The position numbers were made by a program, and so were the translations under genes. Shown piece by piece: positions 23,711 through 32,384 of a stretch of 64,000 bases of DNA; the stretch's first letter is position 1, and every line of letters starts with the position of its first letter. The notes beneath the pieces were generated by a model. The model had not been told where the DNA came from, ran no database searches, and saw only the letters and a program-made list of their open reading frames with translations. The DNA is from Kitasatospora humi (GTDB lineage: Bacteria; Actinomycetota; Actinomycetes; Streptomycetales; Streptomycetaceae): positions 40,364-104,363 of the forward strand of contig NZ_JAJJPA010000024.1 in the NCBI RefSeq assembly GCF_020907985.1, given 5' to 3'.

Positions 23711-24781
23711 TCAGGCGTCGTAGTCCACCGTCACCTGGTCCGAGACCGGGCGCGCCTGGCAGGTCAGCACGTAGCCGGCCGCCAGCTCCTTCTCCTCCAG
23801 GGCGAAGTTGCGCCGCATCTCCACCTCGCCGCCGGTGACCAGGGCCCGGCAGGTGCCGCAGACCCCGCCCTTGCAGGCGAACGGCAGGTCGGGCCGGGAG
23901 TGCTGGGCGCCGTCCAGCACGGAGCGGTCGCGCGGCAGCCGCAGCACGCTGCGCCGGCCGTCCAGCACCACGGTGACCTCACTGGTGTCGCCCTCCGCCA
24001 CCGCCTCTTCGAGGGGCCGCGCGGCGATCGGCTCGTCCTCCGCGTGGAACAGCTCCTGGTGCACCGCCGAGGTGGGCACGCCGAGTTCGGTGAGCAGCGC
24101 GCGGGTCTCGGTGACCATGCCGAAGGGGCCGCAGAGCCACCAGTGCCCGACCGCCTCGACGGGGACCAGTGCGGTGAGCAGCGCCCGCACCCGCTCGGTG
24201 TCCAGCCGCCCGCTGAGCAGTTCGGCGTCCCGCGCCTCCCGGGAGAGCACGTGGAGCACCTCGAACCGGCCGAGGTAGCGGTCCTTGAGGTCGGCGAGCT
24301 CGTCGGCGAACATCACCGTGTCGCTGCGCCGGTTGCCGTAGAGCAGGGTGACGGTCGACTCGGGGTCGGCGGCGAGCACGGTACCGGCGATGGAGAGCAT
24401 CGGGGTGATGCCGGAGCCGGCCGCGATCAGCACGTGGTGGGCCGGCTTCGCCAGGTCCGCGGTGAACAGCCCGCTGGGGGGCAGCACTTCGAGCACGTCG
24501 CCGACGGCCGCCTCGCGCACCAGCTGCCCGGAGAAGAGCCCGCCCGGCACCTCGCGCACGCCGATCCGCAGCGGTCCGCCGACCGGCGAGCAGATGGAGT
24601 ACGAGCGCCGCTCGTCCACCCCGTCGACCAGCCGGCGCAGGGTGAGCGACTGGCCGGCCAGGAAGGCGTAGTCCTCGGCCAGCTCCTCGGGCACCTCGAA
24701 GGTGACGGCCACCGCGTCGTCGCAGAGGCGCTCCAGGGCGGCGATCCGCAGGGGGTGGAACTGCGCGCGGCGGGTCGCCAT
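23711..24781 (-). CDS. paaE: Phenylacetyl-CoA epoxidase reductase subunit PaaE
   Basis: NAD(P)H-dependent flavin and [2Fe-2S] electron-transfer subunit of 356 residues that reduces the PaaABC diiron monooxygenase. Order of domains: FAD-binding barrel (RSYSICSP), NAD-binding domain (LIAAGSGITPMLSI; CGPFGMV), and C-terminal plant-type ferredoxin with ACKGGVCGTC and a further Cys in VLTCQA. The ATG at 24781 overlaps the paaD stop. It is the last gene of the operon, followed by a terminator hairpin. Confidence 0.93.
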   Translation of the reverse strand: MATRRAQFHPLRIAALERLCDDAVAVTFEVPEELAEDYAFLAGQSLTLRRLVDGVDERRSYSICSPVGGPLRIGVREVPGGLFSGQLVREAAVGDVLEVLPPSGLFTADLAKPAHHVLIAAGSGITPMLSIAGTVLAADPESTVTLLYGNRRSDTVMFADELADLKDRYLGRFEVLHVLSREARDAELLSGRLDTERVRALLTALVPVEAVGHWWLCGPFGMVTETRALLTELGVPTSAVHQELFHAEDEPIAARPLEEAVAEGDTSEVTVVLDGRRSVLRLPRDRSVLDGAQHSRPDLPFACKGGVCGTCRALVTGGEVEMRRNFALEEKELAAGYVLTCQARPVSDQVTVDYDA

Positions 24782-25287
24782 CAGATCTCCTTCATACGTT
24801 CGAACGGTTCCCGGCAGGCCCGGCAGCGCCAGAGCGCCTTGCAGGCGGTGGAACCGAACCGGGACAGCTCCTCGGTGTCGGACGAGTCGCAGTGCGGGCA
24901 GTGCACCAGGCGGCGGGTGGGCCCCAGCTGGAGCAGCCCGCGCGGCCCGGCCGACCCCGTCGCGCCGGGCGGCGCGATCCCGGCCGCGGCCAGTTTGGCG
25001 CGGCCGGCCTCGGTGATCAGGCCGGTGCTCCAGGGCGGGTCCAAGCGCAGCCGGACGTCGGCCCCGGTGAACCCGGCGTCGCGCAGCCGGTGCGCCACGT
25101 CGGCGGCCATCTCGGCGATCGCCGGACAACCGGAGTAGGTCGGGGTCAGCCAGACGGTCACCGCGGCGCCCTGCTGCTCGACCCCGGCGAGCACGCCCAG
25201 CTCGGCCAGGGTGAGCATCGGCAGCTCGGGGTCGGGCACCGCACCGGCGATCTCGGCGGCGTCCCGGACGGGCAGCGTGCTCACCAT
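24781..25287 (-). CDS. paaD: PaaD, Fe-S cluster maturation factor of phenylacetyl-CoA epoxidase
   Basis: A 168-residue protein. The N-terminal MIP18/DUF59-type domain has DPELPMLTLAELGVL and the TYSGCPA cysteine motif; the C-terminus is a zinc-ribbon-like CPHCDSSDTEEL and CRACREPF. In other bacteria PaaD is needed to assemble an active epoxidase. It overlaps paaC by 7 bp and paaE by 1 bp. Confidence 0.92.
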   Translation of the reverse strand: MVSTLPVRDAAEIAGAVPDPELPMLTLAELGVLAGVEQQGAAVTVWLTPTYSGCPAIAEMAADVAHRLRDAGFTGADVRLRLDPPWSTGLITEAGRAKLAAAGIAPPGATGSAGPRGLLQLGPTRRLVHCPHCDSSDTEELSRFGSTACKALWRCRACREPFERMKEI

Positions 25288-26159
25288 GTCGCCCCCGGGT
25301 GTTCGCGGGCCACGGCCTGCAGCTCGGCCAGCAGCCGGCCCAGCGCCTCGGTGTGCACGCCCTCGCGGCCGGCCCGCCCGCCGACCCGGGCCAGCGGCGG
25401 CAGCTGCGGCACGGTCAGGGTGGCCCGCTCGATCAGCGCGGTCAGCTCGGTCAGCACCGGCTCGCGCAGCTCGGCCGGGTCGAGTCCGAGCCGCAGCTCC
25501 GCCTCGTGCGCCGTGAACAGCTCGTCGAGCAGCGGCCAGACGGCGTCCAGCCCGGCCTGCATCCGCTCCGCCGAGTACGCCGTGCCGTCGCCGAGCCGCA
25601 GCAGCCAGCCGGCGGCGTACTCCTGGTGGTAGGCCAGCTCCTTGGCGCCGCGGGCGGCGACGGCGCGCAGCACCTGGTCGGGGGCCCGCTCGGCGACCTC
25701 GGTGTAGAGGGCCAGCCGGGCGGTGGCGAAGAGCAGCAGGCGGGCGATGGAGTGGGCGAAGTCGCCGTTCTCCACCTCCACCAGCCGGACGTTGTGGAAC
25801 TCGTGCTCGCCGCGCCAGTAGGCGAAGTCGTCCTCGGTGCGACCGCTGCCGTCGGCCTGGCCGGCCCGGGTGAGCAGCATCCTGGCCTGGCCGAGCAGGT
25901 CGAGGCCGAGGTTGGCCAGGGCCACCTCCTCCTCCAGCTCGGGGGCGTGGGTGCACCACTCGATCAGCCGCTGGGCCAGCACCAGGGCGTCGTCGCCGAG
26001 CATCAGGCAGTAGCGCGAGAGGTCGGCTCCGTCGACGTCCGGTGCCAGGGCGGTGTCGACGCCGAGCAGCGGGTCGGCGAAGCCGGTGCCGTACGCCCAG
26101 CGGGCCTCGGCTTCGTGGTCGCCCTGGGCGAGGGTCAGGTAGACGTGATCGTCCGTCAT
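25281..26159 (-). CDS. paaC: Phenylacetyl-CoA epoxidase structural subunit PaaC
   Basis: Ferritin-like partner (292 residues) of the catalytic PaaA subunit in the 1,2-phenylacetyl-CoA epoxidase complex. The helical bundle contains LGDDALVLAQRLIEWCTHAPELEE, then LGLDLLGQARMLL and KELAYHQEYAAGWLLRLGDGT, as expected for the family. The diiron site is on PaaA. It lies 11 bp downstream of paaB. Confidence 0.92.
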   Translation of the reverse strand: MTDDHVYLTLAQGDHEAEARWAYGTGFADPLLGVDTALAPDVDGADLSRYCLMLGDDALVLAQRLIEWCTHAPELEEEVALANLGLDLLGQARMLLTRAGQADGSGRTEDDFAYWRGEHEFHNVRLVEVENGDFAHSIARLLLFATARLALYTEVAERAPDQVLRAVAARGAKELAYHQEYAAGWLLRLGDGTAYSAERMQAGLDAVWPLLDELFTAHEAELRLGLDPAELREPVLTELTALIERATLTVPQLPPLARVGGRAGREGVHTEALGRLLAELQAVAREHPGATW

Positions 26160-26170
26160 GGCAGTCCCCG

Positions 26171-26450
26171 TCAGATGTGCGGGACATCCTCGGGGATGTC
26201 GTAGAAGGTCGGGTGGCGGTAGACCTTGTCACCGCTGGGCTCGAAGAACGGGTCGCGCTCGTCCGGGGTGGAGGCGGTGATGGCGCTGGAGGGCACCACC
26301 CAGAGGCTGACGCCCTCGTTGCGCCGGGTGTAGAGGTCGCGGGCGGCGAGCAGCGCCTTGCGGTCGTCGGGCGCGTGCAGCGAGCCGACGTGCACGTGGT
26401 TGAGGCCGCGCCGGGGGCGCACGAACACCTCGTAGAGCGGCCAGGACGTG

Positions 26451-26458
<8 letters not shown>
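26171..26458 (-). CDS. paaB: Phenylacetyl-CoA epoxidase subunit PaaB
   Basis: Small 95-residue subunit bridging PaaAC dimers. The family pattern is clear: WPLYEVFVRPRRGLNHVHVG near the start, LAARDLYTRRNEGVSLWVV in the middle, and the KVYRHPTFYDIPEDVPHI tail. It overlaps the paaA 3' end by 8 bp. Confidence 0.93.
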
Positions 26459-27419
<961 letters not shown>

Positions 27420-27430
27420 CACCACTCCTC

Positions 27431-27450
27431 CCGACTGACCATTCGGTCGG
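27431..27450. promoter_or_regulatory. TetR/PaaR-type operator upstream of paaA
   Basis: CCGACTGACCATTCGGTCGG, an imperfect palindrome with CCGAC/GTCGG outer arms and GA/TC inside. It sits between the paaA ribosome site and the promoter region. This matches the style of TetR-family (PaaR-like) sites that repress paa operons until phenylacetyl-CoA accumulates. No such regulator gene is in the window. Confidence 0.6.
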
Positions 27451-27524
27451 TTCCATTCTGTAGCGAACCACGCACCGATGACAAGGACAACTCGGCAACC
27501 AAAAGGGAGGGTGGAACGGAGAGC

Positions 27525-27555
27525 AAAGAGGGCGGGCTCGACGCCCGCCCTCTTT
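27525..27555 (-). terminator. Terminator hairpin after M20 peptidase
   Basis: AAAGAGGGCGGGC (27525-27537) pairs perfectly with GCCCGCCCTCTTT (27543-27555) around a 5-nt loop. It lies 32 bp past the stop of the minus-strand peptidase; the A/T flanks give a U-tract on either strand. Confidence 0.85.
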
Positions 27556-27587
27556 CGGCTGGTACCTACTCAGCTGGTACCCATGAG

Positions 27588-28877
27588 CTATCTGCGCCGG
27601 CCCAGCAGGCCGGGCAGCGGCGCCGCGAGCAGGCCCGCCAGCAGTGCGAGCCGCGGGGCCAGCTGGTCGAGCTTGATCCGCTCGTCCCTGGCGTGCGCAC
27701 CGGCGCCGACCGCGCCGAGGCCGTCCAGGGTGGGCAGACCGCGGGCGCCGGCCAGGTTGGTGTCGCCGGCCCCGCCCGCCGGGGCGCCGTCCAGCTGCTG
27801 ACCGAAGGTCGCGGCCAGCAGCCGCACGTGCTGCAGCAGCTGGTTGTCCTCGTGCCGCTCGGGCCAGGCCGGCCGGCTGGACAGCACCTCGGTGGTCACC
27901 AGGGCGCCACTGCGGTGCGCCGTCAGGTGGGCCAGCGTGTCCAGGGTGCTGGCCTGCGCCTCCGGCGTGGAGAAGCGCAGGCCGAGCTCGGCCTCCGCCT
28001 GGCCGGCCACCACGTTCGCCCGGGTCCCCCCACGGATCCGGCCGGTGTTGAGTTCGGTGCCCGGCTGGTGGCCCAGCTGGTCGCGGATCTCGACGAGCTG
28101 GTCGACCAGCTCGTCGACCGCCGAGGTGCCGTCCTCGGCGTGGTTGCCGGCGTGCGCCTCGTGCCCGGTGACCATCAGCCGCACCCGGGTGGAGCCGCGG
28201 CGAGCGGTTTTCAGGCTGCCGTCCTCGTGCGGCGGCTCCAGGCCCAGCACGGCGGCGGCGCCCCGCAGCTGCCGCTCCACCACCCGGCGGCCGTCCGGGC
28301 TGCCGACCTCCTCGTCCGCGGTGATCACCATCCGCACCGAGCGGTGCGGACGCATCCCGAGGTCACCGAGCAGGGCGAAGGCCCCTTCCAGCAGGGCCAG
28401 TCCGGCCTTCATGTCGAGCACGCCGGGGCCGCTCAGCACCCCGTCGTGCTCCAGCACCGGCCAGTCGGCCAGGGTGCCGACCGGCCAGACGGTGTCGTGG
28501 TGGCCGACGAACAGCAGGTGCGGCAGGTCCTCGTGCCGGCCGGGCCACTCCAGCAGCAGGTGGTCGCCGGCCGGCCCCGGCTCGCGGCGGACGGTGGCGC
28601 CGGTCGCCCGGTACCCGGTCGCGAGCTCCTCGGCCAGCTGGTTGAGTCGCTCGGCATCCCCGCTCGGTGACTCGATCTCGGCCAGCGTGGTGAGGCGGCG
28701 GCGGACCGCGCCGGTCAGGGTGCGGGCCCTCGCGGTGAGGGTGCCCGGCAGGCCGGGCAGTGCCTCGGCCCTGGGGAGTGGGTCACCGCCCGGCTCAGCG
28801 GGCGCGGCGGGCGTCGCCGGGGTGTCCCCGGTCAGCGCCTGCGGGCCGGGCAGCTGGCTGGCGGTGTTGGCGCTCAC
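27588..28877 (-). CDS. M20-family metallopeptidase (glutamate carboxypeptidase-like)
   Basis: Predicted zinc exopeptidase of 429 residues. The metal and catalytic motifs are FVGHHDTVWP (zinc His and Asp), GPGVLDMKAG (bridging Asp), TADEEVGSPDG (general-base Glu and ligand), and later AGAHARDERI (final His). The central lid domain (TGHEAHAGNH) is present. No signal peptide is seen; the first ~50 residues are Pro/Ala-rich. GTG at 28877 is chosen for GGAGGTG just upstream. Substrates are probably N-acyl amino acids or gamma-glutamyl peptides. Confidence 0.85.
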   Translation of the reverse strand: MSANTASQLPGPQALTGDTPATPAAPAEPGGDPLPRAEALPGLPGTLTARARTLTGAVRRRLTTLAEIESPSGDAERLNQLAEELATGYRATGATVRREPGPAGDHLLLEWPGRHEDLPHLLFVGHHDTVWPVGTLADWPVLEHDGVLSGPGVLDMKAGLALLEGAFALLGDLGMRPHRSVRMVITADEEVGSPDGRRVVERQLRGAAAVLGLEPPHEDGSLKTARRGSTRVRLMVTGHEAHAGNHAEDGTSAVDELVDQLVEIRDQLGHQPGTELNTGRIRGGTRANVVAGQAEAELGLRFSTPEAQASTLDTLAHLTAHRSGALVTTEVLSSRPAWPERHEDNQLLQHVRLLAATFGQQLDGAPAGGAGDTNLAGARGLPTLDGLGAVGAGAHARDERIKLDQLAPRLALLAGLLAAPLPGLLGRRR

Positions 28878-29316
28878 CGGGCACCTCCGCGACAGCCGCG
28901 GGTACTCGGCGAACCGGTACGCGGCAGCACTGTGCGTGGTGCGGTGGAACGGCTGGTCGACATCGAGTCCTCCTCGCTCGATCCGGTGGTCCCGGCGCGA
29001 CCGGGACCCCGTGGGCAGCGCCTCCAGGCGGCGGCGCCGGTTTGTCACCGTGGCCGGGGAAGCCGAAGCGAGCCTAGAAGAACGCACTGGTCCCAGGCGA
29101 GGTGCCCCTGCCCGGCGCACGGGCGGCACGGCCCGCGCCGTCCGTGCCGCGGCGTGCGGCGACCGGTCGGCCGGCCCTGGGTCCGGCCCGTGAGCAGCTG
29201 ATCACGCCCACTCCTCCACGATGGACCTCGCGGCCCGCTTCGGCCCGACGAGCCGCCACCGGACCGCCGATTCACGCCGGACGGGTGACGGTCGAACGCG
29301 CCGCGGGCAGCACGCG
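28878..29316. other. Gene-free upstream region of the M20 peptidase
   Basis: About 440 bp. It contains a hairpin GGTCCCGG-CGCGA-CCGGGACC near 28988-29008. No other gene or RNA recognised; it presumably holds the peptidase promoter. Confidence 0.5.
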
Positions 29317-29355
29317 GCGCGGCCGCGGTACGGAACACCCGTACCGCGGCCGCGC
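29317..29355 (-). terminator. Very stable terminator hairpin after GH59 gene
   Basis: GCGCGGCCGCGGTACGG (29317-29333) pairs over 17 bp with CCGTACCGCGGCCGCGC (29339-29355) around the loop AACAC. It lies 43 bp past the stop of the glycosidase. Confidence 0.85.
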
Positions 29356-29397
29356 TGCGGGCCGACGCGGAGCCGGCAGCCGGTCAGGGCCGGCGGG

Positions 29398-31827
29398 TCA
29401 CTCCACCCTCACCAGCTGCCAGCTCTGGTTGGCGCCGCCGTCGGCGGGCCACTGGATGGCGTGCGCGCCGAGGGTGAGCGAGGCGCCCTCGACGTCCACC
29501 AGGTCGCCGTCCGAGCGTGCCTGCAGGGTGTAGTGGCCCGAGTCGCCCGGCACCACCTGCCACTGCTGGTCGGTCCCGCCGTCGGGCGTCCACAGCTGGA
29601 GTTGGGTGGCCGGCATGGTGGTGCCGTCGGGCACGGTCAGCGCCTTGCCGCTGGCCACGCCGGTCAGCGTGTAGTAGCCGTCGCCGGTGCCGGTCAGCCG
29701 CCACTCCTGGTTGGCGCCTCCGTTGTCGGCCCACTGGATGATCGGGGTGCCGTCGCCGGTGCCCCGGTCGGCGGCGTCCAGCAGCTGGCCGCTGTTGGCG
29801 TTGACCAGTTGGTAGACGCCGTCCAGCGGGGCGGTGGGGTGCGCCGTGATGGTGAGGTGGCTGAACTGGGCCGGGTAGTAGCCGCCGGTGCCAAGGCCGA
29901 TCAGCCCGGCGCCGTGGTCGCCGTCGCTGACGGTGGCCAGGGTGGTGCCGTCCAGGCGGGCGGTGATGGTGTCGCCCTGGAAGTCCAGCGCCAGGTGGTG
30001 CCAGGTGTCCAGGCCGGGCGCCTGGGCGGTGCCACTGGCCAGGGTGACGGAGTTCCAGCTGGTGTCGGTCTTCGAGATGCTCCAGGCGCCGTCGTCGGCG
30101 ACCCGCAGGTGGTAGGCGTCGAGGCCGTTGTTGTTGCGGCCCTGGGTGCCGACCCGGCCGAGCAGGTCCACGCTGCCGGACTGTTCGAGCAGCGCGTCCA
30201 CGCCGACCGTGTAGTCGCTCCAGCCGACGTCGCCCATGAGGGTGTACGGCTGGTCGGCCGACTCGTCGGTCCAGCGGATCGGGGTGGTCGGGGCCTGCTG
30301 GCGCAGGCACCGGCCGGACCGGCCGCCGGCGCAGGGGGCGGTCTGGAAGGCGCCGTTCATCGCGCTGAAGTACCTGGCCTCCTGGCCGGTCCCGGTGCCG
30401 GCCAGGCTGTCGCCGTAGGGCAGCGCCAGCGGGGTGCGCTGCGGGCCGGTCGCGGTGCCGGCGCCCTGGCCGGTGGTGGTGGTCACGGTGTACAGGTGGC
30501 CGGGCTGCAGGGTGAGTCGGTAGCTGCCGTCGACCGCGGTGAGGTCCGGGTCGCGGACCAGGTGGGTGGCGGCGGCCGGATCGGAGAAGTCGGTGGACCA
30601 GACGTGCAGGGTGCCGCCGGGCAGTCCGCCGGCCGTCCTCAGGGTGACGGTCTGGGCGGCGCCGGCGTCCAGGGTCTCCAGGACGGTGCTCCAGGCGGAG
30701 CGGTCGGGGGACGCGTAGCTGAGGTAGCTGCCGTCGGTGCGGTCGCCGGCCAGGTAGCCGGAGGCGGTGTCCAGGTACTGCCAGCCGGGGGCGGTGAACT
30801 GGGTGGTCTGGGCGATCGCCCAGGTGGACCGGCCGACCGTGTAGGCGCCGGACCACGGCTGGTTGGCCGTCACCAGGCCCATCGAGTTGAAGCCGAGGTT
30901 GGGGTAGAGGGCGGCGACCACCGGCCAGTTGATGAAGGCGGTCATCCTGCCGTCCAGGTAGCCGCGGTTGATGGCGCGGGCGATCGGGCCGGCGCCGGTG
31001 TCGGCGTCCTCGGAACCGTTCTCGCTGGCCCACAACCGTTTGCCGGTGGCGAGGGCGTCGGGGGTGCTGGAGCAGTTGCTCATCGCGGACAGGTAGCCGC
31101 ACGGGTAGTGGGAGCCGACGATGTCGATGGCCGACTTGAGCGCGGGATCGACCTGCATCGCGGTGGCCACGTCCCAGCCGAACGAGTCGGCGCCGACCAC
31201 CTTGGTGCGGGTGAAGCCGCGGGCGGCCAGGGTGGCGTGCAGGTTCTCGTACCAGGCGGCGTTGTAGCCGCGCTCGTTCCAGCCGCCCAGGTAGTCGATG
31301 GTGAGGCCGTGCTGCTTGGCGCAGCCCAGCCAGCTCATCAGGTAGTCGACCATGTCCTGGGACCAGAAGTTGCCGTTGCCGATCCAGCCCGGCGCGCCCC
31401 AGGAGAGGCCGTAGAGCTTGATGCCGGGGTTGCGGGCCTTGGCCTGCGCCATCAGCCACCACTCGTAGCCGGACCCGCAGTCGATGCTGCCCCGGGTGTG
31501 CTCGATGGAGGCCTCGGCGCCGTCGGTGGAGTTGGTGTCGCCGCCGACCTCGACCTTGAGGATCTGCAGTGCGGCGCCGTAGCCCGGCTTGAAGAGGTAG
31601 TCGAGGATCCGGCTGCGCTGCGGCTCGGGGTAGTCGAACAGCAGCCGGGAGTTGCCACCGCCGCCGCTGATCGCGCCGACTCCGTCGAAGGTGCGGCCGG
31701 GGGAGGTGCCGTCGACGGTGATGGCGGTGCCGTGGATGGCGGGCGCGGCCGTGGCCGCAGTGGGCGCGGTGAGCAGCGCCAGGCAGAGCGCCAGCAGGGC
31801 GAGCAGGGCGCGGGGAGCGGTTCGCAT
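29398..31827 (-). CDS. Secreted GH59 galactocerebrosidase-like glycosidase with ricin-B lectin domain
   Basis: Predicted extracellular retaining beta-galactosidase of 809 residues. Signal peptide: MRTAPRALLALLALCLALL to about ATAAP. The GH59 barrel runs from FDGVGAISGGGGNSRLL, with the acid/base Glu in YLGGWNERGYN (about residue 190) and the nucleophile Glu in LWASENGSED. A beta-sandwich follows, then a concanavalin-like domain. The C-terminus is a ricin-type trefoil with three QWADNGGANQEW-like repeats. The ATG at 31827 follows GGGAGG by about 11 nt. Confidence 0.85.
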   Translation of the reverse strand: MRTAPRALLALLALCLALLTAPTAATAAPAIHGTAITVDGTSPGRTFDGVGAISGGGGNSRLLFDYPEPQRSRILDYLFKPGYGAALQILKVEVGGDTNSTDGAEASIEHTRGSIDCGSGYEWWLMAQAKARNPGIKLYGLSWGAPGWIGNGNFWSQDMVDYLMSWLGCAKQHGLTIDYLGGWNERGYNAAWYENLHATLAARGFTRTKVVGADSFGWDVATAMQVDPALKSAIDIVGSHYPCGYLSAMSNCSSTPDALATGKRLWASENGSEDADTGAGPIARAINRGYLDGRMTAFINWPVVAALYPNLGFNSMGLVTANQPWSGAYTVGRSTWAIAQTTQFTAPGWQYLDTASGYLAGDRTDGSYLSYASPDRSAWSTVLETLDAGAAQTVTLRTAGGLPGGTLHVWSTDFSDPAAATHLVRDPDLTAVDGSYRLTLQPGHLYTVTTTTGQGAGTATGPQRTPLALPYGDSLAGTGTGQEARYFSAMNGAFQTAPCAGGRSGRCLRQQAPTTPIRWTDESADQPYTLMGDVGWSDYTVGVDALLEQSGSVDLLGRVGTQGRNNNGLDAYHLRVADDGAWSISKTDTSWNSVTLASGTAQAPGLDTWHHLALDFQGDTITARLDGTTLATVSDGDHGAGLIGLGTGGYYPAQFSHLTITAHPTAPLDGVYQLVNANSGQLLDAADRGTGDGTPIIQWADNGGANQEWRLTGTGDGYYTLTGVASGKALTVPDGTTMPATQLQLWTPDGGTDQQWQVVPGDSGHYTLQARSDGDLVDVEGASLTLGAHAIQWPADGGANQSWQLVRVE

Positions 31828-32384
31828 CAGGCGCAGGCCTCCCATGGTGGGTTGTGCGCGAGTGAGGGGGCTGAACAAACGGAACCGAGCAGAAGCAAAC
31901 GGTAGAAATGGCCTGATGCCTCGTCAAGGGGACGCGCAGTGCGTGGAGTTGTCCAGCGCCCATGGGAGTGACCCCGGCGGATGACGCCAGAGCCGATCGA
32001 GTGACGAATGTGCCCGAGGCGGGCCCGACGGCCCGCCAGCAGCACTGAACCACACGCAGCACACCCCCTGCGGCGATCACCGACGGCCCGTGAAAAGGCC
32101 CACTGGTCAGCCAAGTTGAGGACTCGGGCAGGTAACGGATCCCACCCGCGCCTTGCCGCCGCAACTTCGGGCACCCTAACCTCGAGCCGCACCGGCCCAC
32201 CCCCTCCGGGCCGATGCGGGGCCCTTTTGTCGGTCGCTTCCTGTCGCGTTCATGACACGTCCCCACCGGGAAGCGGCCGGGCCCCGCCCCCACGGACCAG
32301 CGCGCACTCCCCCGTGCCCGCACGACGCTCTGCACCTCGTGCGCGGCCTTCGAACCGCTCGACGACCCCCACGGAGGGTTCACC
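31828..32384. other. Divergent intergenic region with a stem-loop plus T-run
   Basis: About 560 bp between two divergent secreted-enzyme genes; it should hold both promoters. At 32187-32219, CCGCACCGGCCC and GGGCCGATGCGG form a nearly perfect 12-bp hairpin (one mismatch), followed by GGGCCCTTTTGTC. That is a terminator-like structure with no gene ending before it on the plus strand, so it may end a small RNA or act as an attenuator for the protease. Confidence 0.45.
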
